NCBI GenBank assembly: GCA_018417955.1
Contig: JACTVC010000012.1
Coordinates: 558,001-622,000 of the forward strand
DNA: 64,000 nucleotides
Source of the DNA: Laccaria trichodermophora
Lineage: Eukaryota; Basidiomycota; Agaricomycetes; Agaricales; Hydnangiaceae
Reading direction: 5' to 3'
Part shown: positions 12,402 through 22,792 of the stretch, piece after piece
How positions within the stretch are numbered: position 1 is the stretch's first letter
Layout: each line of letters opens with the position of its first letter
Notes under the pieces: model-generated
The model's database searches: none
What the model was told of the DNA's origin: nothing
The model's input: the letters and a program-made list of their open reading frames with translations, nothing else
Position numbers and translations under genes: made by a program

Positions 12402-12917
12402 ATGGCAACTCGATTCTCTCTTCCCCCTGGTGTCTACAGGGTCCATAACGGCGGAGACCCACTACTTTATATTACTGACCCAGTGGCTGATAATGAAACA
12501 ATCACTCTCGCACGGGCACCCGTAGGGGCACCGGTTTCCAACCAGCTGGTCCGTTGCATGTCGTCCCCCACCATTAAATTCATTTTTGATGGTAATCACA
12601 TTATTCAGTGGTTGATCTCTGGAGATGGCATTATCAGGTCATTGGACCATGATAGGAAGTTCGCGTCTGCCAGATTGGCCCCGAAGACATCAGGCATTAT
12701 TCGCTCAAGCTCGAGCTTGAAGTGGATTATCGTCCTCACGTTTGTCTACTCTCGCGTTTATCGATACATGGCCCACTCATCCATAATACATATCAATAGC
12801 GCCGAGACTGCGACCGGAGGCCGAGGCTCTATCAGAGCAGATGATGGCACAAGGCGCTTCTGGCAAGCCGCAACTAATACTGTAACAACCTTTCTGTGTC
12901 CACCGTTCCATCTATGA
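12402..12917 (+). CDS. Small secretless protein, possibly beta-trefoil (lectin/inhibitor-like), uncertain structure
   Basis: The first exon (ATG 12402 to about 12540) encodes an N-terminus with FSLPPGVYRVHNGG and DPLLYITDP. It resembles the first strand pair of fungal beta-trefoil proteins (ricin-B lectins and I66-type protease inhibitors). This is similarity from memory, not a search result. The 3' part is open in one frame to 12917 but looks non-coding there. Another frame near 12800-12875 (IAPRLRPEAEALSEQ) looks more protein-like, so introns are likely. No signal peptide. Confidence 0.35.
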   Translation: MATRFSLPPGVYRVHNGGDPLLYITDPVADNETITLARAPVGAPVSNQLVRCMSSPTIKFIFDGNHIIQWLISGDGIIRSLDHDRKFASARLAPKTSGIIRSSSSLKWIIVLTFVYSRVYRYMAHSSIIHINSAETATGGRGSIRADDGTRRFWQAATNTVTTFLCPPFHL

Positions 12918-13732
12918 GGGTCTGACCATAGTTACGACAGGTTGTCCTCGGGCCAACGAATACCGAATGGACTTTCGAGCGCCAAGACAACGCTTGATTA
13001 AACAGGGAGCCAACTGGTTATAGTGATGTTTCTTGGACGTTTCAATAGTTTGTGAATATGTCATCATGTACTACAATTCCAGTCCGTTATCCCAGTGGCA
13101 GCCATCAGCAATTTTTTTCTTCGTCTGGTTTTCTTTTTCACAACCTGTTAGGTGGTTTGTCAGATGACGCACGTAGCGCACTTTGAAGATGTAGCCAGTG
13201 GCATAAATTGGCCAGAATCGGTGACGAGAAATTTAAGTGCTGGCTGGTGCACTGGTACTTCGGCGCTTTTCAGCTGGGGTCTATAAATCGACCTTGTGAA
13301 AAAAGTAAAAAAGTTTTTGGTTATTGGCATTCAAACTCTGAACCGATGGCCCGAGTCGTCGAACAACATTAGTGGCACTCAACAAGGTATGTTTCTCACG
13401 CACTTCTTATCTTTCCATCATGTTCGCTTACACGTCTACCCAACCTAGCGCAAGTTGAAGATGACGGGTAGACGGGTACTAGTATCTGCTCTCCCATCAT
13501 GGTCACTGACATGGTCCACGACGGCTTTCTTTCGCCGAATTTGAAACTTTTACTAGACTCTGACCGACCATTCTCCTCTGATTTCAGGGGTAGCATATAT
13601 GGCATTGCTTCAAGTGCGCCTACCTCTAACCTAAGCTGCCTTTTTGCAATTTCTCACCTTGTGTTAGATGCGTCAACAGTGACCAAGTCGGAATCAAGAA
13701 GGATGCGTATGACAGGGCCCAATGCGTCGGCA
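12918..13732. other. Spacer upstream of the RING relic
   Basis: Short ORFs on both strands near 13396-13735 without recognisable domains. The end of this stretch may hold an unread 5' exon of the RING relic. Confidence 0.4.
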
Positions 13733-14480
13733 TAGATACTGGGGAAATCTATCAGGTTATCTTCGGATACTCCGTTACATCAAGATGACGACGACGATGA
13801 GATGCCGGCGCTGCAAACTGTTTCGGATACGGAGTCTAATTTTGATGATGAGGAGAGTGATGAGGATGGGGAATGAGGTGAGTTGTCTTTCTCTTTTTTT
13901 TTTTTTTTCATTGGAAGTGGATTTTGACGTTGCCTTTTGTGAATTTAGATGTCTACACAAAACCTCGTACTAAGCTCGACCTCTCTCAACGCGGAACGAC
14001 CCGCACAAAGTATCAACCCAACCACGAACATGGACCAGCTCCGCCCACCACTACCACCTCCAGGAACCCAAGCATGGGATCGGGGAGGATCGATGCGGAG
14101 GGAAGGATCAATTGGTGGAGGCTTTATCGGTTCCCGCCTATCGTTTTCCCTCGTGCTGCTGGTGTTGTTGTTGGACATACAGGAGGATCAGGATCAGGAT
14201 TTGGGTCGAACACTGACGCCCATGCGAGCACGGGCACGACAAGCGCGGATCCTGCGATTAACTCCAACAATACTGAGACGGCGACTTTGTCCACTTCCTC
14301 TGCTTCGGAGAGCAACCAACAGCCGAGCAACACCAACAACACCAACATTGTGGTACCCGTCATCGTTGTGGGTTTACACTCTGTCCGCTCGTTAGCTGGT
14401 GGCGACTATGATGGTAACGAGGTAGGCTTTCACGTTGGACATGGACATAGACATGGGCATCGTCATCGTCATGGTGCTCA
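13733..14480 (+). pseudogene. RING-finger protein, 5' part only, frameshifted
   Basis: N-terminal low-complexity half of the RING-H2 family whose C-terminal half starts this window. It has an acidic exon with MPALQTVSDTESNFDDEESD, an intron at about 13878-13948, an exon with MSTQNLVLSSTSLNAE, then NWWRLYRFPP and NIVVPVIVVGL. Two frame breaks are visible: a TGA just before the intron donor, and a one-base shift between GSMRREGSI and NWWRLYRFPP near 14118. A Gly/His run (HGHRHGHRHRHGAHGEH) follows. The gene then stops being recognisable exactly where the UPF0014 segmental duplication begins, so the RING domain itself is absent. Confidence 0.6.
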
Positions 14481-14649
14481 CGGTGAACACGTCGCTGTCG
14501 AAGAGGAGAATCACATGTTCTACTCCAATGATTATGTCATTCGGATCGCTTTTCCTTCTCTCTTCCCTTTCTTACAAGCGTCACATACGCAACCTTGTTT
14601 CCTTGTACACTGTCCCCAGAGCCGTCGTTTGGATACCAGGAAGAGACCG

Positions 14650-15950
14650 ATGCATTCAGCACAGTTTGCGCTGACCAACCTGACCACTTGGCAGGTCGGC
14701 GGCATCGGCGAGGAGCCTATTCATGGGCAGGCAGACTTGTCCTGGGCGAACGTCGCAATGGCGATGACTTTCATCATATTCAATGTCGGCGTCTCGACAG
14801 TATGTCACCTTGGAGTAGGTGTGTCGTTGATGGTCGCCGCTTTGAGGTGTGTTGGCCAGTTAGCCGTTGTGGCAACACTCTTGCAAAAAGTGTTCGAGAC
14901 ACGCAATCCTTGGCTTGTTGCGCTCATTTCATGTGAGCGCATTTACAGATCTTTTTAGCTGAATTTAGAAGTTCTCTGGCAGTCATCTTGAATTTTCTGG
15001 GGACATTTGAGACAGGCAAGTCATCAGATGAGGCGTGAGCTCATCGCAGCTAACGACGAGCCTAGTTGTCAATAAATCAAAGCGTCGTTTCAAACATATG
15101 GTGCGTGTTATCGTTTTGGAAGAATAAAATGTAGAAATTTATTCACTTCTCAGTTCCCTGCCGTATTATTTGCTATGCTGGGTTCAACTATCCCCATTTC
15201 CATCCTCAGAACGAAATTTGCAATGTCTGTAGATCCCTTTTGGACTCCAATACAATACAGTAAGTTATCCCATTAGCTAGTATTGCACCCAGAGCTCAAC
15301 TTGCTTTGTAGTTCCCATCGTTGGCATGCTTTGCGGCGCCACAATAAGCGGTGTTGTCGTCTCCGTTTCCTATCTCCTCAAGGAGCTGAGGTGCGAGTCC
15401 CAACAACGTCTGGACTTCTAAACTCATACAGCGTTATAGGGAAAACCGAGATAAGGTAGAAATATTTTTGGCATTCGGTGCTACTAGAATGGAAGCCTGC
15501 CGGCCGATTATCATCGAGGCGCTGAGATTGGCCCTGACCCCTTCAATCAATAGCATGAGGTTACTTGACTCCCTGGTGTATTGTTTCGGTTTTTTCTGAC
15601 ACTTGAGTCTCAGTGTACTCGGAATTATCGCCATTCCCGGAATGATGACGGGCGCCATTCTCGGAGGCTCTTCTGTTCAACAAGCCGCGAAATTACAAAT
15701 GATCATCATGTTTATGATCACCGCCAGCACGACTCTGGCGTCCTTCTTTGTCACCTTCGCCGTCATTCTGGTAGTTGTCGACGCAGAGCATAGGATACGC
15801 AGCAACCGAATTTACGATGGGAAGCATGGGCTTTGGACGCTTAACGGGTGGAGTTTCAAAAAAAATTGGGAGAGATTGCGGTGTACGTTTCGAAAAAACA
15901 ATGAGGCTACCAGACAGCTGGACTCGGAGCAGAGTTCCCTGTTGGGATAA
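14650..15950 (+). CDS. UPF0014/FetB-family membrane protein, copy 2
   Basis: Paralogue of the 5345 gene. Exons join(14650..14932, 14983..15015, 15066..15100, 15154..15259, 15312..15390, 15440..15559, 15614..15950) give 330 aa. Every exon after the first has the same length as in copy 1 and all seven are in frame. The one extra residue lies in the first exon (GGIGEEP versus GGFEEP). The GC-AG intron is kept (donor GCAAGT at 15016). Some changes hit conserved positions (for example ILRTKFAMS instead of ILGTKFAMS), but there are no stops. Upstream sequence is the RING relic. Confidence 0.88.
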
Positions 15951-16019
15951 ACAGGTTTTGTACCTACGTTATTGCCCTTGACGTTTAGAATCTGTGTACT
16001 GGATTTACTTATAACTTTA

Positions 16020-17745
16020 CTTATCACGCAGGCATTTGGGCTTGGGTTTTTAATTCAGGGGGTAGCAGACAACGCGGTCGACAACGCAATGACAACTTAC
16101 AAGGCGGATGTTTGGCGACCAGAATTGGTACACACTCGACCAAATACGCACGCGGCTATAAATGCTGTTGACCCACCTAATCCACTGCTTATACTCAAAC
16201 CACCACATCATCTCTCTTGACTGGCTCCCGCCTTGTTCAAACCGTCCTCCTCTACTAAGAAAATCCCATTGGTCGTTCAACTCTATCTTCCCATCCATCC
16301 TTGCAATGTTCGCCTCCTCGAGCCACTCCTCACGCCTAGTACGCCTTGCTACCTCGCCAGCTTCCAGGGACACTAATTCTCTATGTCAGCCACCTACGCC
16401 TAACGATACGCAATCCCAACAGTATTTACGCCAGCTCGCCAGCTTCTAGCCACACTAATTCTCTATGTCAGCCACCTACGCCCAACGATACGCTAATCCA
16501 ACAGCATTTAAGTACGCCATCTCGCCAGCTTAACAGCATCTCAAACTAGAACACCAACCCCGCTCAAGCCCTCACGCATTGCAGTCTAGGCGGGTGACCC
16601 ATTTCCGTCGCCAAGTCGGATATCGCCACGGTCACATCTCCTATTGCGTGGTGGCTTCGAGCCTAAGCGTAGTAAAGTAGCCGCATTCCTTGCCTGGGTG
16701 TGTAATCGACCCAGGTATCGGGGTGCTGGCGTGGCCCTCACGTCAGGGGGCCGGAGTGACACACCATCTGCCAGGACTGCCACTGGATGAAGGTTGACAT
16801 CGTTTCAACATGGTGCATAAGTGGCTTTGTCTGTCTTTCGGCGGGTTGGACCTCGCCGACGCAAGGTGCTTTCAAATATTGGTGAGTCGTCAATCCTTCT
16901 TTCTTAGATCGTTGCCTTACCATTTATCTATAGCGGCGTATAAGTTCCGAGGGCGATCTTTTCTCTGAGCGTGGCGATATTAACTGGGCGGGCACATTCC
17001 CTTATTGTAAGCTCTCTTTCTATTGTCCTTTTGTCAGCCACCTCACACCCTTTGGGCCATCAGCTCGCCCCTTCAGACGCGTTTAGCGGGTACCCTTTCA
17101 TTGGCAGAACAACCAATCGCTGTGCCACACATGTCCTAAAGCATCTGGATACTGGTGTTATCCGGGTGTGGAAAGTCGCTCCTTCATGGAGGCGTGGGCA
17201 GGCAGATGCGTGATTGCACACCTGGATGATTTCTGGGGGCCTTCTCGAAGGTCTCGGGCATCGTCTCACCGGACGTGGCACCGCTGACAACGGTGAAGCG
17301 GCGGTTGGTTGTTTTTGTTCCTGAACCGGGTACATAGTACGGGGACACTTCGGTTCCGGTGAGCTGGCCCTCAATTAACTTCTCTTTTTCTCTTATCTTC
17401 TCTCACCCTCAATCTTCAGTCCATGTCGTCTTCGCATAACTCATGAGATCAATTTGCGTTTCGGGGTTTTAAACATAGTTGGTGCGTTTCTAGTCAACGT
17501 CACTTTGGACACTCTGACTTTCACGTCAAAAGGTCTAAATTTGTCTTGCGCCTCTGTTTTTTTTGTTTGTTTCTCCACCAGTTTTTCTCTATCTCTAAAA
17601 ATGATCAATTTCAGTCATTTCCCTTATTGTACCTGTTTAGACGTAGCTTCTGCTCTTTCCCCTCGTTACTCTCAAACTCATCTGAACACATCGACGCAAT
17701 AAATAATTCCAAGTCACCATCGTCCACTCACGCTCCTATGTATGA
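16020..17745 (+). repeat. Element A copy 3
   Basis: Partner of copy 2 in the segmental duplication: TATA-like GCTATAAAT at about 16155, intron-like GTGAGTCGT at about 16882, and a block with GTGTGGAAAGTCGCTCC at about 17166. A short internal duplication of CTAATTCTCTATGTCAGCC is present at about 16373 and 16457. Confidence 0.8.
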
Positions 17746-18214
17746 CGAAGTATCTAGTCTCATGATGCATTCAACAAGAATTTTAATGATCCCCTTTTCT
17801 AGACTTGAATTTTTTTACCCTCTGCAGCTGCAGACAGAATTGACCATATTCTTTTTGAGGATGCACGCCATGACTATTCAAAAATACAGATGTAATCAGC
17901 GTTCTGGTTGATGGCCTGGTCCTTTGCATGTCCTCGTAACGCGTGTAGTGGCGCAACGATTTTTCCGGCTGCGTTTAGGCTGTGTGTAGGTATGTATTCA
18001 GGATTTGGTCAGTCAATACTATTCCATTGTATACCTCTAATTTTACGACCCTCTGTTGTCAGGTGAACAGGGATATAATTTACACCGTAGCGCTCGGACT
18101 TCAAAGAGGGCTGAACAGATAATTTACGTCTTTCTCATGAATACGCACCTGAATTTGCACGGAAATGGGGCCCAAAAAATTCAACAACCATAAGTTACTT
18201 CAATCAGCTGATAG
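17746..18214 (+). pseudogene. Spacer holding a relic of a BTB gene
   Basis: At about 17985-18065 the sequence matches the exon 2/intron 2/exon 3 junction of the BTB gene at 41827. It shares TTCAGGATTTGGTCAGTCAA, GTATACCT and GACCCTCTGTTGTC in order. No other part of the gene is recognisable and the former acceptor reads TTTTACG, so this is a small dead fragment. The rest of the stretch holds nothing I recognise. Confidence 0.6.
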
Positions 18215-18813
18215 TGACTGACATGACGCGAGGGTCTACGCAGCATTTTCCGCTTTGTCTTTCTATCCAGGGAGTTGCAAGGTTGGTGGCAAGGACAAGG
18301 CGTATGTTTGGCGACCAAAACTGGTACACACCCGACCAAATACGCACGCGGCTACAAATAAGCTGTATGAGCTGTAACCATTTCTCAAATTCGAACCACC
18401 ACCACCACTGCCATTTCTTCTGGCTGGCGTTCGCCTCATTTGACTTCTATTTTTCTAGCGAACGCCTTTGTCCTTTCATTTCTATCTTCCAATCCCGCCT
18501 TTGCGATGTTCGCCTCCTCGACTCAACCTCGACTCGGAGCCACTGCTTGGCACGCGCTCACGCCCAGTATGTACGCCACGCTATCTCGCCAGCTTCTACG
18601 CACACTAATTCTCTATGTCAGCCACTCACGCCTAATGCTACACAGTCTCAATCATCTATACAATACATCGCCAAGTTAACAGGATTTCAAACTCGAACAC
18701 TAGCGCAGCTCAAGCCCTCGACGCGTTGCAGCCTAGGCGAGTCATCCATTCCCGTTCCCCAAACTAGGTACTGCCACGGTCACATCTCCTATTGCGTGGT
18801 GGCTTCGAGCCTA
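18215..18813 (+). repeat. Element A copy 4, left part
   Basis: Carries the 5' part of Element A: the block CGTATGTTTGGCGACC, then the AT-rich promoter-like part, the CT-rich region and GGTGGCTTCGAGCCTA. It stops abruptly at TA (18812-18813), where the TIR element starts. The same Element A sequence resumes at 21691 (TAAGCGTAGTAAAGTAGCCG) and again at 40819. The three pieces are one copy interrupted twice. Confidence 0.8.
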
Positions 18814-18995
18814 CATCAGCAAGACCGCAAATTGTTTGGCGACGCTTGGCGTACTTGGTGAGCTTGGGGTGCTTGCCAAACATCCCAAAATACCCGATAC
18901 GTTAGTAGAGGGTTCTTACACCCTCGGGTTCACTCAAAGAAAATATTTTCAAAGTTGTACTTGTTTGTTGTTCTCGTGACCCATCTCGGCCCTTC

Positions 18996-19190
18996 CCGTC
19001 GTCGTTTGTTATTTTTAGCACTTTTGAGGATCTTTTGCAGTTGTTTGTTCGTCGGCTCTGCCTGATTCCCCCGTTTATTTTTGGCACTTTTAAGGATCTT
19101 TTGTAGTTGTTTGTCCGTCGGCTCTGCCCGCCTCTGTTTTCTCATGTTTATTTTTGGCAGCTTTTGAGGATGTTTTGTATCTATTTGTTC
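18996..19190. repeat. Tandem repeat, ~65 bp x 3
   Basis: Three diverged direct units, each containing TTATTTTTGGCA, TTTTGAGGAT or TTTTAAGGAT, and a TTGTTTGT/CTATTTGTTC block. They lie inside the TA-flanked TIR element. Confidence 0.75.
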
Positions 19191-19714
19191 TAGTGACTGC
19201 TTCTTAAGTACTTACAACTGGGGGAATCTCTTGTTTGAATTTGGTTTAAATACAGCTGTTTTTGTAAGTTGTAACCGCGAGTCGACCTGCAAGGAGCAAA
19301 CCGCAAAGCGGTTTGGCGACGAGCAGGGAGGATAACTAAGTAAAAGAACTGTGTCCAAGACTTGTGAGGAAAGGGGCCCGGTGACTAACGAAAAATGTTT
19401 TTCGAATGACGTTTGGATGGTTAAGAAAATTGGGTATCGGGTTTTGCGCCCGAAGGCGCGCTATTACAACCCTCCCAAGTTGCTCCCAAGCTTACGCCAA
19501 TTTGTGTCGTCAACTACAATTACCCAAATTTTGGTGAGTTTATAAGCCAATCACCATACCTACAATTACTTGTCACATACAACATATGAACATGTTAAAC
19601 AACACATCATCCAGAAACATGTTAGAACTTATGTAGTAGAAATTATTCCTAAGTCCATTCAAAGTCCGATGATCATGTGACAATGTTGAAATTTTCAGCC
19701 TTGCTCCTCACAAT

Positions 19715-20139
19715 AGGACCCTGGTATATGCTGTAACATGTCCCATCCATGTGCGGATGGAAATGGGTCCCAAAATCGGCTTATGTCCAATCCCTTTGCA
19801 GACAGAAAGTGTGAAATTTGGCCGGAGGTCCGATCCCTTTTGGGTCCATAGATGGTCGTCGGTAGCGAGGTCCGATCCATGTGCATACATTTTGTGGCTA
19901 TTGACCAGTGCCTGCCGACCTCAGAAGCTTTCTCTCGAAAAATTTTACTAGCCATCACACCTATCTACCTGAACCAGACCTCTGAGCAGGTGCAGGTGTG
20001 ATCAGTATTGCGGACGGAGATGGGTTTAAAATGGTAGGTCCGATCCAGTGCGGACGGACACGCCAAAAAATCATGCGTACATAAGTGCCAAAATTTGGCA
20101 GTTTTGGATTGGACATTCGACAGCATATACCAGGGTCCT
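19715..20139. mobile_element. MITE with 8-bp target duplication (hAT-like size)
   Basis: A 425-bp element with inverted ends. The left end is AGGACCCTGGTATATGCTGT; the right end reversed is identical for those 20 bases and stays similar through AATGTCC. Flanks are CTCACAAT (left) and CTCGCAAT (right), an 8-bp duplication with one mismatch. It has no coding capacity and is nested in the 18814-21690 element. Confidence 0.75.
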
Positions 20140-21690
20140 CTCGCAATTGTCGCTCTTTGAGTCTCTCTTGATCTCTCCATTTACACCCACTCACCATACC
20201 CGGCTCGCTATTCCTATCACACCATTGATGGGCGCATCGCAAGGCTGCGCACGAGTGACGCCAGTCGTTCAAGGCGTTCTTTACAGGACACTCCGGAGAA
20301 GCAGTATGACGGTTATGTAGCTGCTAGTTGACGAGACTCGAGTTGGCGAGTTTGACCACGCCGTCAATGGTGCGTCAACCACCTTCTCCATCATTACCCA
20401 CCTGACCCCTTACTCTAGACATCTCATCTCGACCTCAATGACGGGGAAACTGTGCAAGGAACACCACCATTTTTCAATGTGACAGCAAGTGTAAATAGGC
20501 TGGGGAAAAGAAGAGTTCGGCCTGTTCTATCCTTGTTCCCTGAGCTTGCTCGCCCCGCAGCACCCAGAACGAAGCAGTGAGAATTCTACCCCTGTCTTCG
20601 CTGTGCCCACACTCCACACTCATTTGCACCCAGATGGAGGCGGCGAGAATCCCACCACCGTCTTCGCTGTGCCTGCGTTTTCCTGCAAGCCCACTAGCTG
20701 TGCAGAGTAGCGTGATTTCCACCGCTGCTGTGTATGAGGTGGGTGATGTTGGTCTATGCACAATGTGCCATTTTCCTAGGATATGTATCCTACGGCGCAG
20801 GCCCGCATCTGCATTGTGGGGTGCTGCAGACACATTGGGATAAGAGGCACGACGGTGGACAAGATGGTGGGTTTGATGGACAGTTCGTTTGTCGGGGGTG
20901 TACTAGTGCAAGTGCAACTGTGGGGGAGGGGGAAGGGAGGAGGAAGGCATTGACGTGGTGCGAAGGGGGCCATTGACAAGCTGTGTATGTGCTTTCTTTT
21001 CCCCCTCGTCGCCCCTCTCTTGTCCTTGTCCTTGTTCTTGTGCTTACTTTTTCTTTTTCTTCTTTGCTTTACAAAGGCATGAAGTCCGCTGCCCAATCGA
21101 AAGCCTCGACTACCTCTATGCCATTACAACAGAACGAACTTCGCGTAAACCAGCCATATTCCGTGAGCTTGCAAACCGCTTGTTCTTGTGTTGTCCTGAT
21201 ACGGGTGTTACGTGCTTGCAGACACTTGGGGCTTTGGTGCCCCCCCATTTACGCGATGCGTGTGTGTCTTTTCATTGCTGGATGCTGGTGCTGATATGTG
21301 ATGTGTATTGACACCAGGTGGAGGTGCTGTTGGCCCTCTGGGATTGGATACAGATGTGGATGATCTTGCAGTCTATCATGGAATTGCTGGAGATGCAGCA
21401 TGCTGAGGAGAGTTTTGCTGATTCCTCTCATGATAGCACGCGACCATCGGACTTGAGGGCACTTCTGGTGCAGAAAAGGGTTTAGATGTTGTAGTCTACA
21501 TGTTTTAGCTAGCCCAAATTGAATAACAATCAAGCGAGCGAAGTTGAATCGGCGTCACTTGGGAGCAACTTGGGAGCCACTAGGCCGATTTTGCGTCAGC
21601 TTATATCCGGCCTCTTTTTTCGGACGACTGGATCTTGGCAGCTTGGCGAAGTTGGCCAAGCTTCCCAAGCCGTTTGTGATCTTGCTGATG

Positions 21691-22081
21691 TAAGCGTAGT
21701 AAAGTAGCCGCATTCCTTGCCTGGGTGTGTAATCGACCCAGGTATTGGGGTGCTGGCGTGGCCCTCCCGTCAGGGGGCCGGAGTGACACACTATCTGCCA
21801 GGACTGCCACTGGATGAAGGTTGACATCATTTCAACATGGTGCATAAGTGACTTTGTCTGTCTTGTGGTGGGTTGGACCTCGTCGACATGCGGTGCTTTC
21901 AAATATTGGTGAGTCATCAATCCTTCTTTCCTACATTGTTGCCTTACTATTAATCTCAGTGGCATTTTTCCAAGGGTGATTTTTTCTCTGGGCATGGCGA
22001 TTTCAATTGTGCAGGCATATTCCCTTATTGTAAGCTCTATTTCAATTGTCCTTTTGTCAGCCACCTCACAAGCATCCTTCA
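21691..22081 (+). repeat. Element A copy 4, middle part
   Basis: Continues the copy from 18813: TAAGCGTAGTAAAGTAGCCG through CCACCTCACAAGCATCCTTCA. It is then interrupted at TCA (22079-22081) by the 18.7-kb element and resumes at 40819. Confidence 0.85.
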
Positions 22082-22411
22082 CACAGGGGAGAACTGGCTA
22101 TTTGGCCAATGGGCACATGAGTAAGCAAATGTTGATTGGAGGCATTAATGCTCTCCCATATTCTTCCCATATGCCTACCATGCATATTTGTAATTTAATT
22201 CAAGTAAGCTCCAAAATGCAAATATCATGGAATTCCTAACCACAGAAAAAATATGCCCATTAAAATGGGCCTGGCTGATTTGTTTATTAAATGTGACCAC
22301 AATGTGCCTAATGGGCACATTATGATCACATGCTTGATGTACTGCTGTGCTAAAGTAAATATGCACACACAAATGCAACCAACATGGGACTGCTAGGCAC
22401 ATGTATATTGA
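22082..22411 (+). repeat. Left terminal inverted repeat of the RecQ/DUF6589 element
   Basis: Matches 40500-40818 in reverse complement, apart from an about 11-bp indel near 22180 and a few substitutions. It begins CACAGGGGAGAAC. Confidence 0.9.
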
Positions 22412-22575
22412 CATATCAAATAAAATGCTTCCAATGTAATCAAGGGGCAAATTGAAAAGCCACAGAAGAACTGTGGCCATCATGCAGGCAAGATGTGGGT
22501 GACACAGTTCTTCTGTGGCTTTTCAATTTACCCCTCAATTACATTGGAAGCATTTTATTTGATATGTCAATATAC
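22403..22575. mobile_element. Foldback MITE (~170 bp) in the left arm only
   Basis: Nearly perfect palindrome starting GTATATTGACATATCAAAT and ending with its reverse complement. The arms are about 70 bp around a short loop (GCCATCATGCAGGCAAGATG). It sits at the inner edge of the left TIR. The right arm of the host element lacks it, so it inserted after transposition. TA on both sides is the likely target duplication, suggesting a mariner-type MITE. Confidence 0.75.
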
Positions 22576-22587
22576 TAGACTCGCGAG

Positions 22588-22687
22588 CCAGTCGGTGCGG
22601 TAACACTCTAACAGAGTTATTTGGTGATGTGTATTATTTGTTGTGGTGAGCGGAGAGTGAAAAGAGAGTAGTTACCGTACCGACTGG
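22588..22687. repeat. Left subterminal hairpin
   Basis: CCAGTCGGTGCGGTAAC (22588-22604) pairs with GTTACCGTACCGACTGG (22671-22687), 16 of 17 positions. The right arm has a different-sequence hairpin of the same stem length in the same place (40443-40489). Confidence 0.75.
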
Positions 22688-22792
22688 TCTACACTGTCAC
22701 GATTTTGGCAGGACCAGCGAAGTGTGACAACGGACTTAGAAAAAAAAAACGATCTCACACATCACACTCTCTTCGGAACAATGTAGGTCGTC

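Larger units (their letters stand above)
14495..17745. repeat. Segmental duplication, right copy
   Basis: Right copy of the 5195-8370 block: UPF0014 gene plus Element A. Its left edge abuts the truncated RING relic. Confidence 0.85.
18814..21690. mobile_element. TIR transposon with TA target duplication (2.9 kb), no recognisable transposase
   Basis: The ends are inverted repeats. The left end starts CATCAGCAAGACCGCAAA and the right end, reversed, starts CATCAGCAAGATCACAAA, with similarity for about 40 bp. TA flanks both sides, and intact Element A copies show the uninterrupted join CCTAAGCG. A TA duplication fits the Tc1/mariner or PIF-like range. Inside are a three-unit tandem repeat (18.99-19.19 kb), an 8-bp-TSD MITE (19715-20139) and, at about 21318-21485, an open stretch reading WDWIQMWMILQSIMELLEM that I do not recognise. 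No catalytic triad was found, so it is probably non-autonomous or decayed. Confidence 0.7.

Noticed and set aside
14440..14490. Gly/His-rich run as a metal-binding module of UPF0014 copy 2
   Set aside because: It is in the truncated RING relic upstream of the gene's start and is absent from copy 1.
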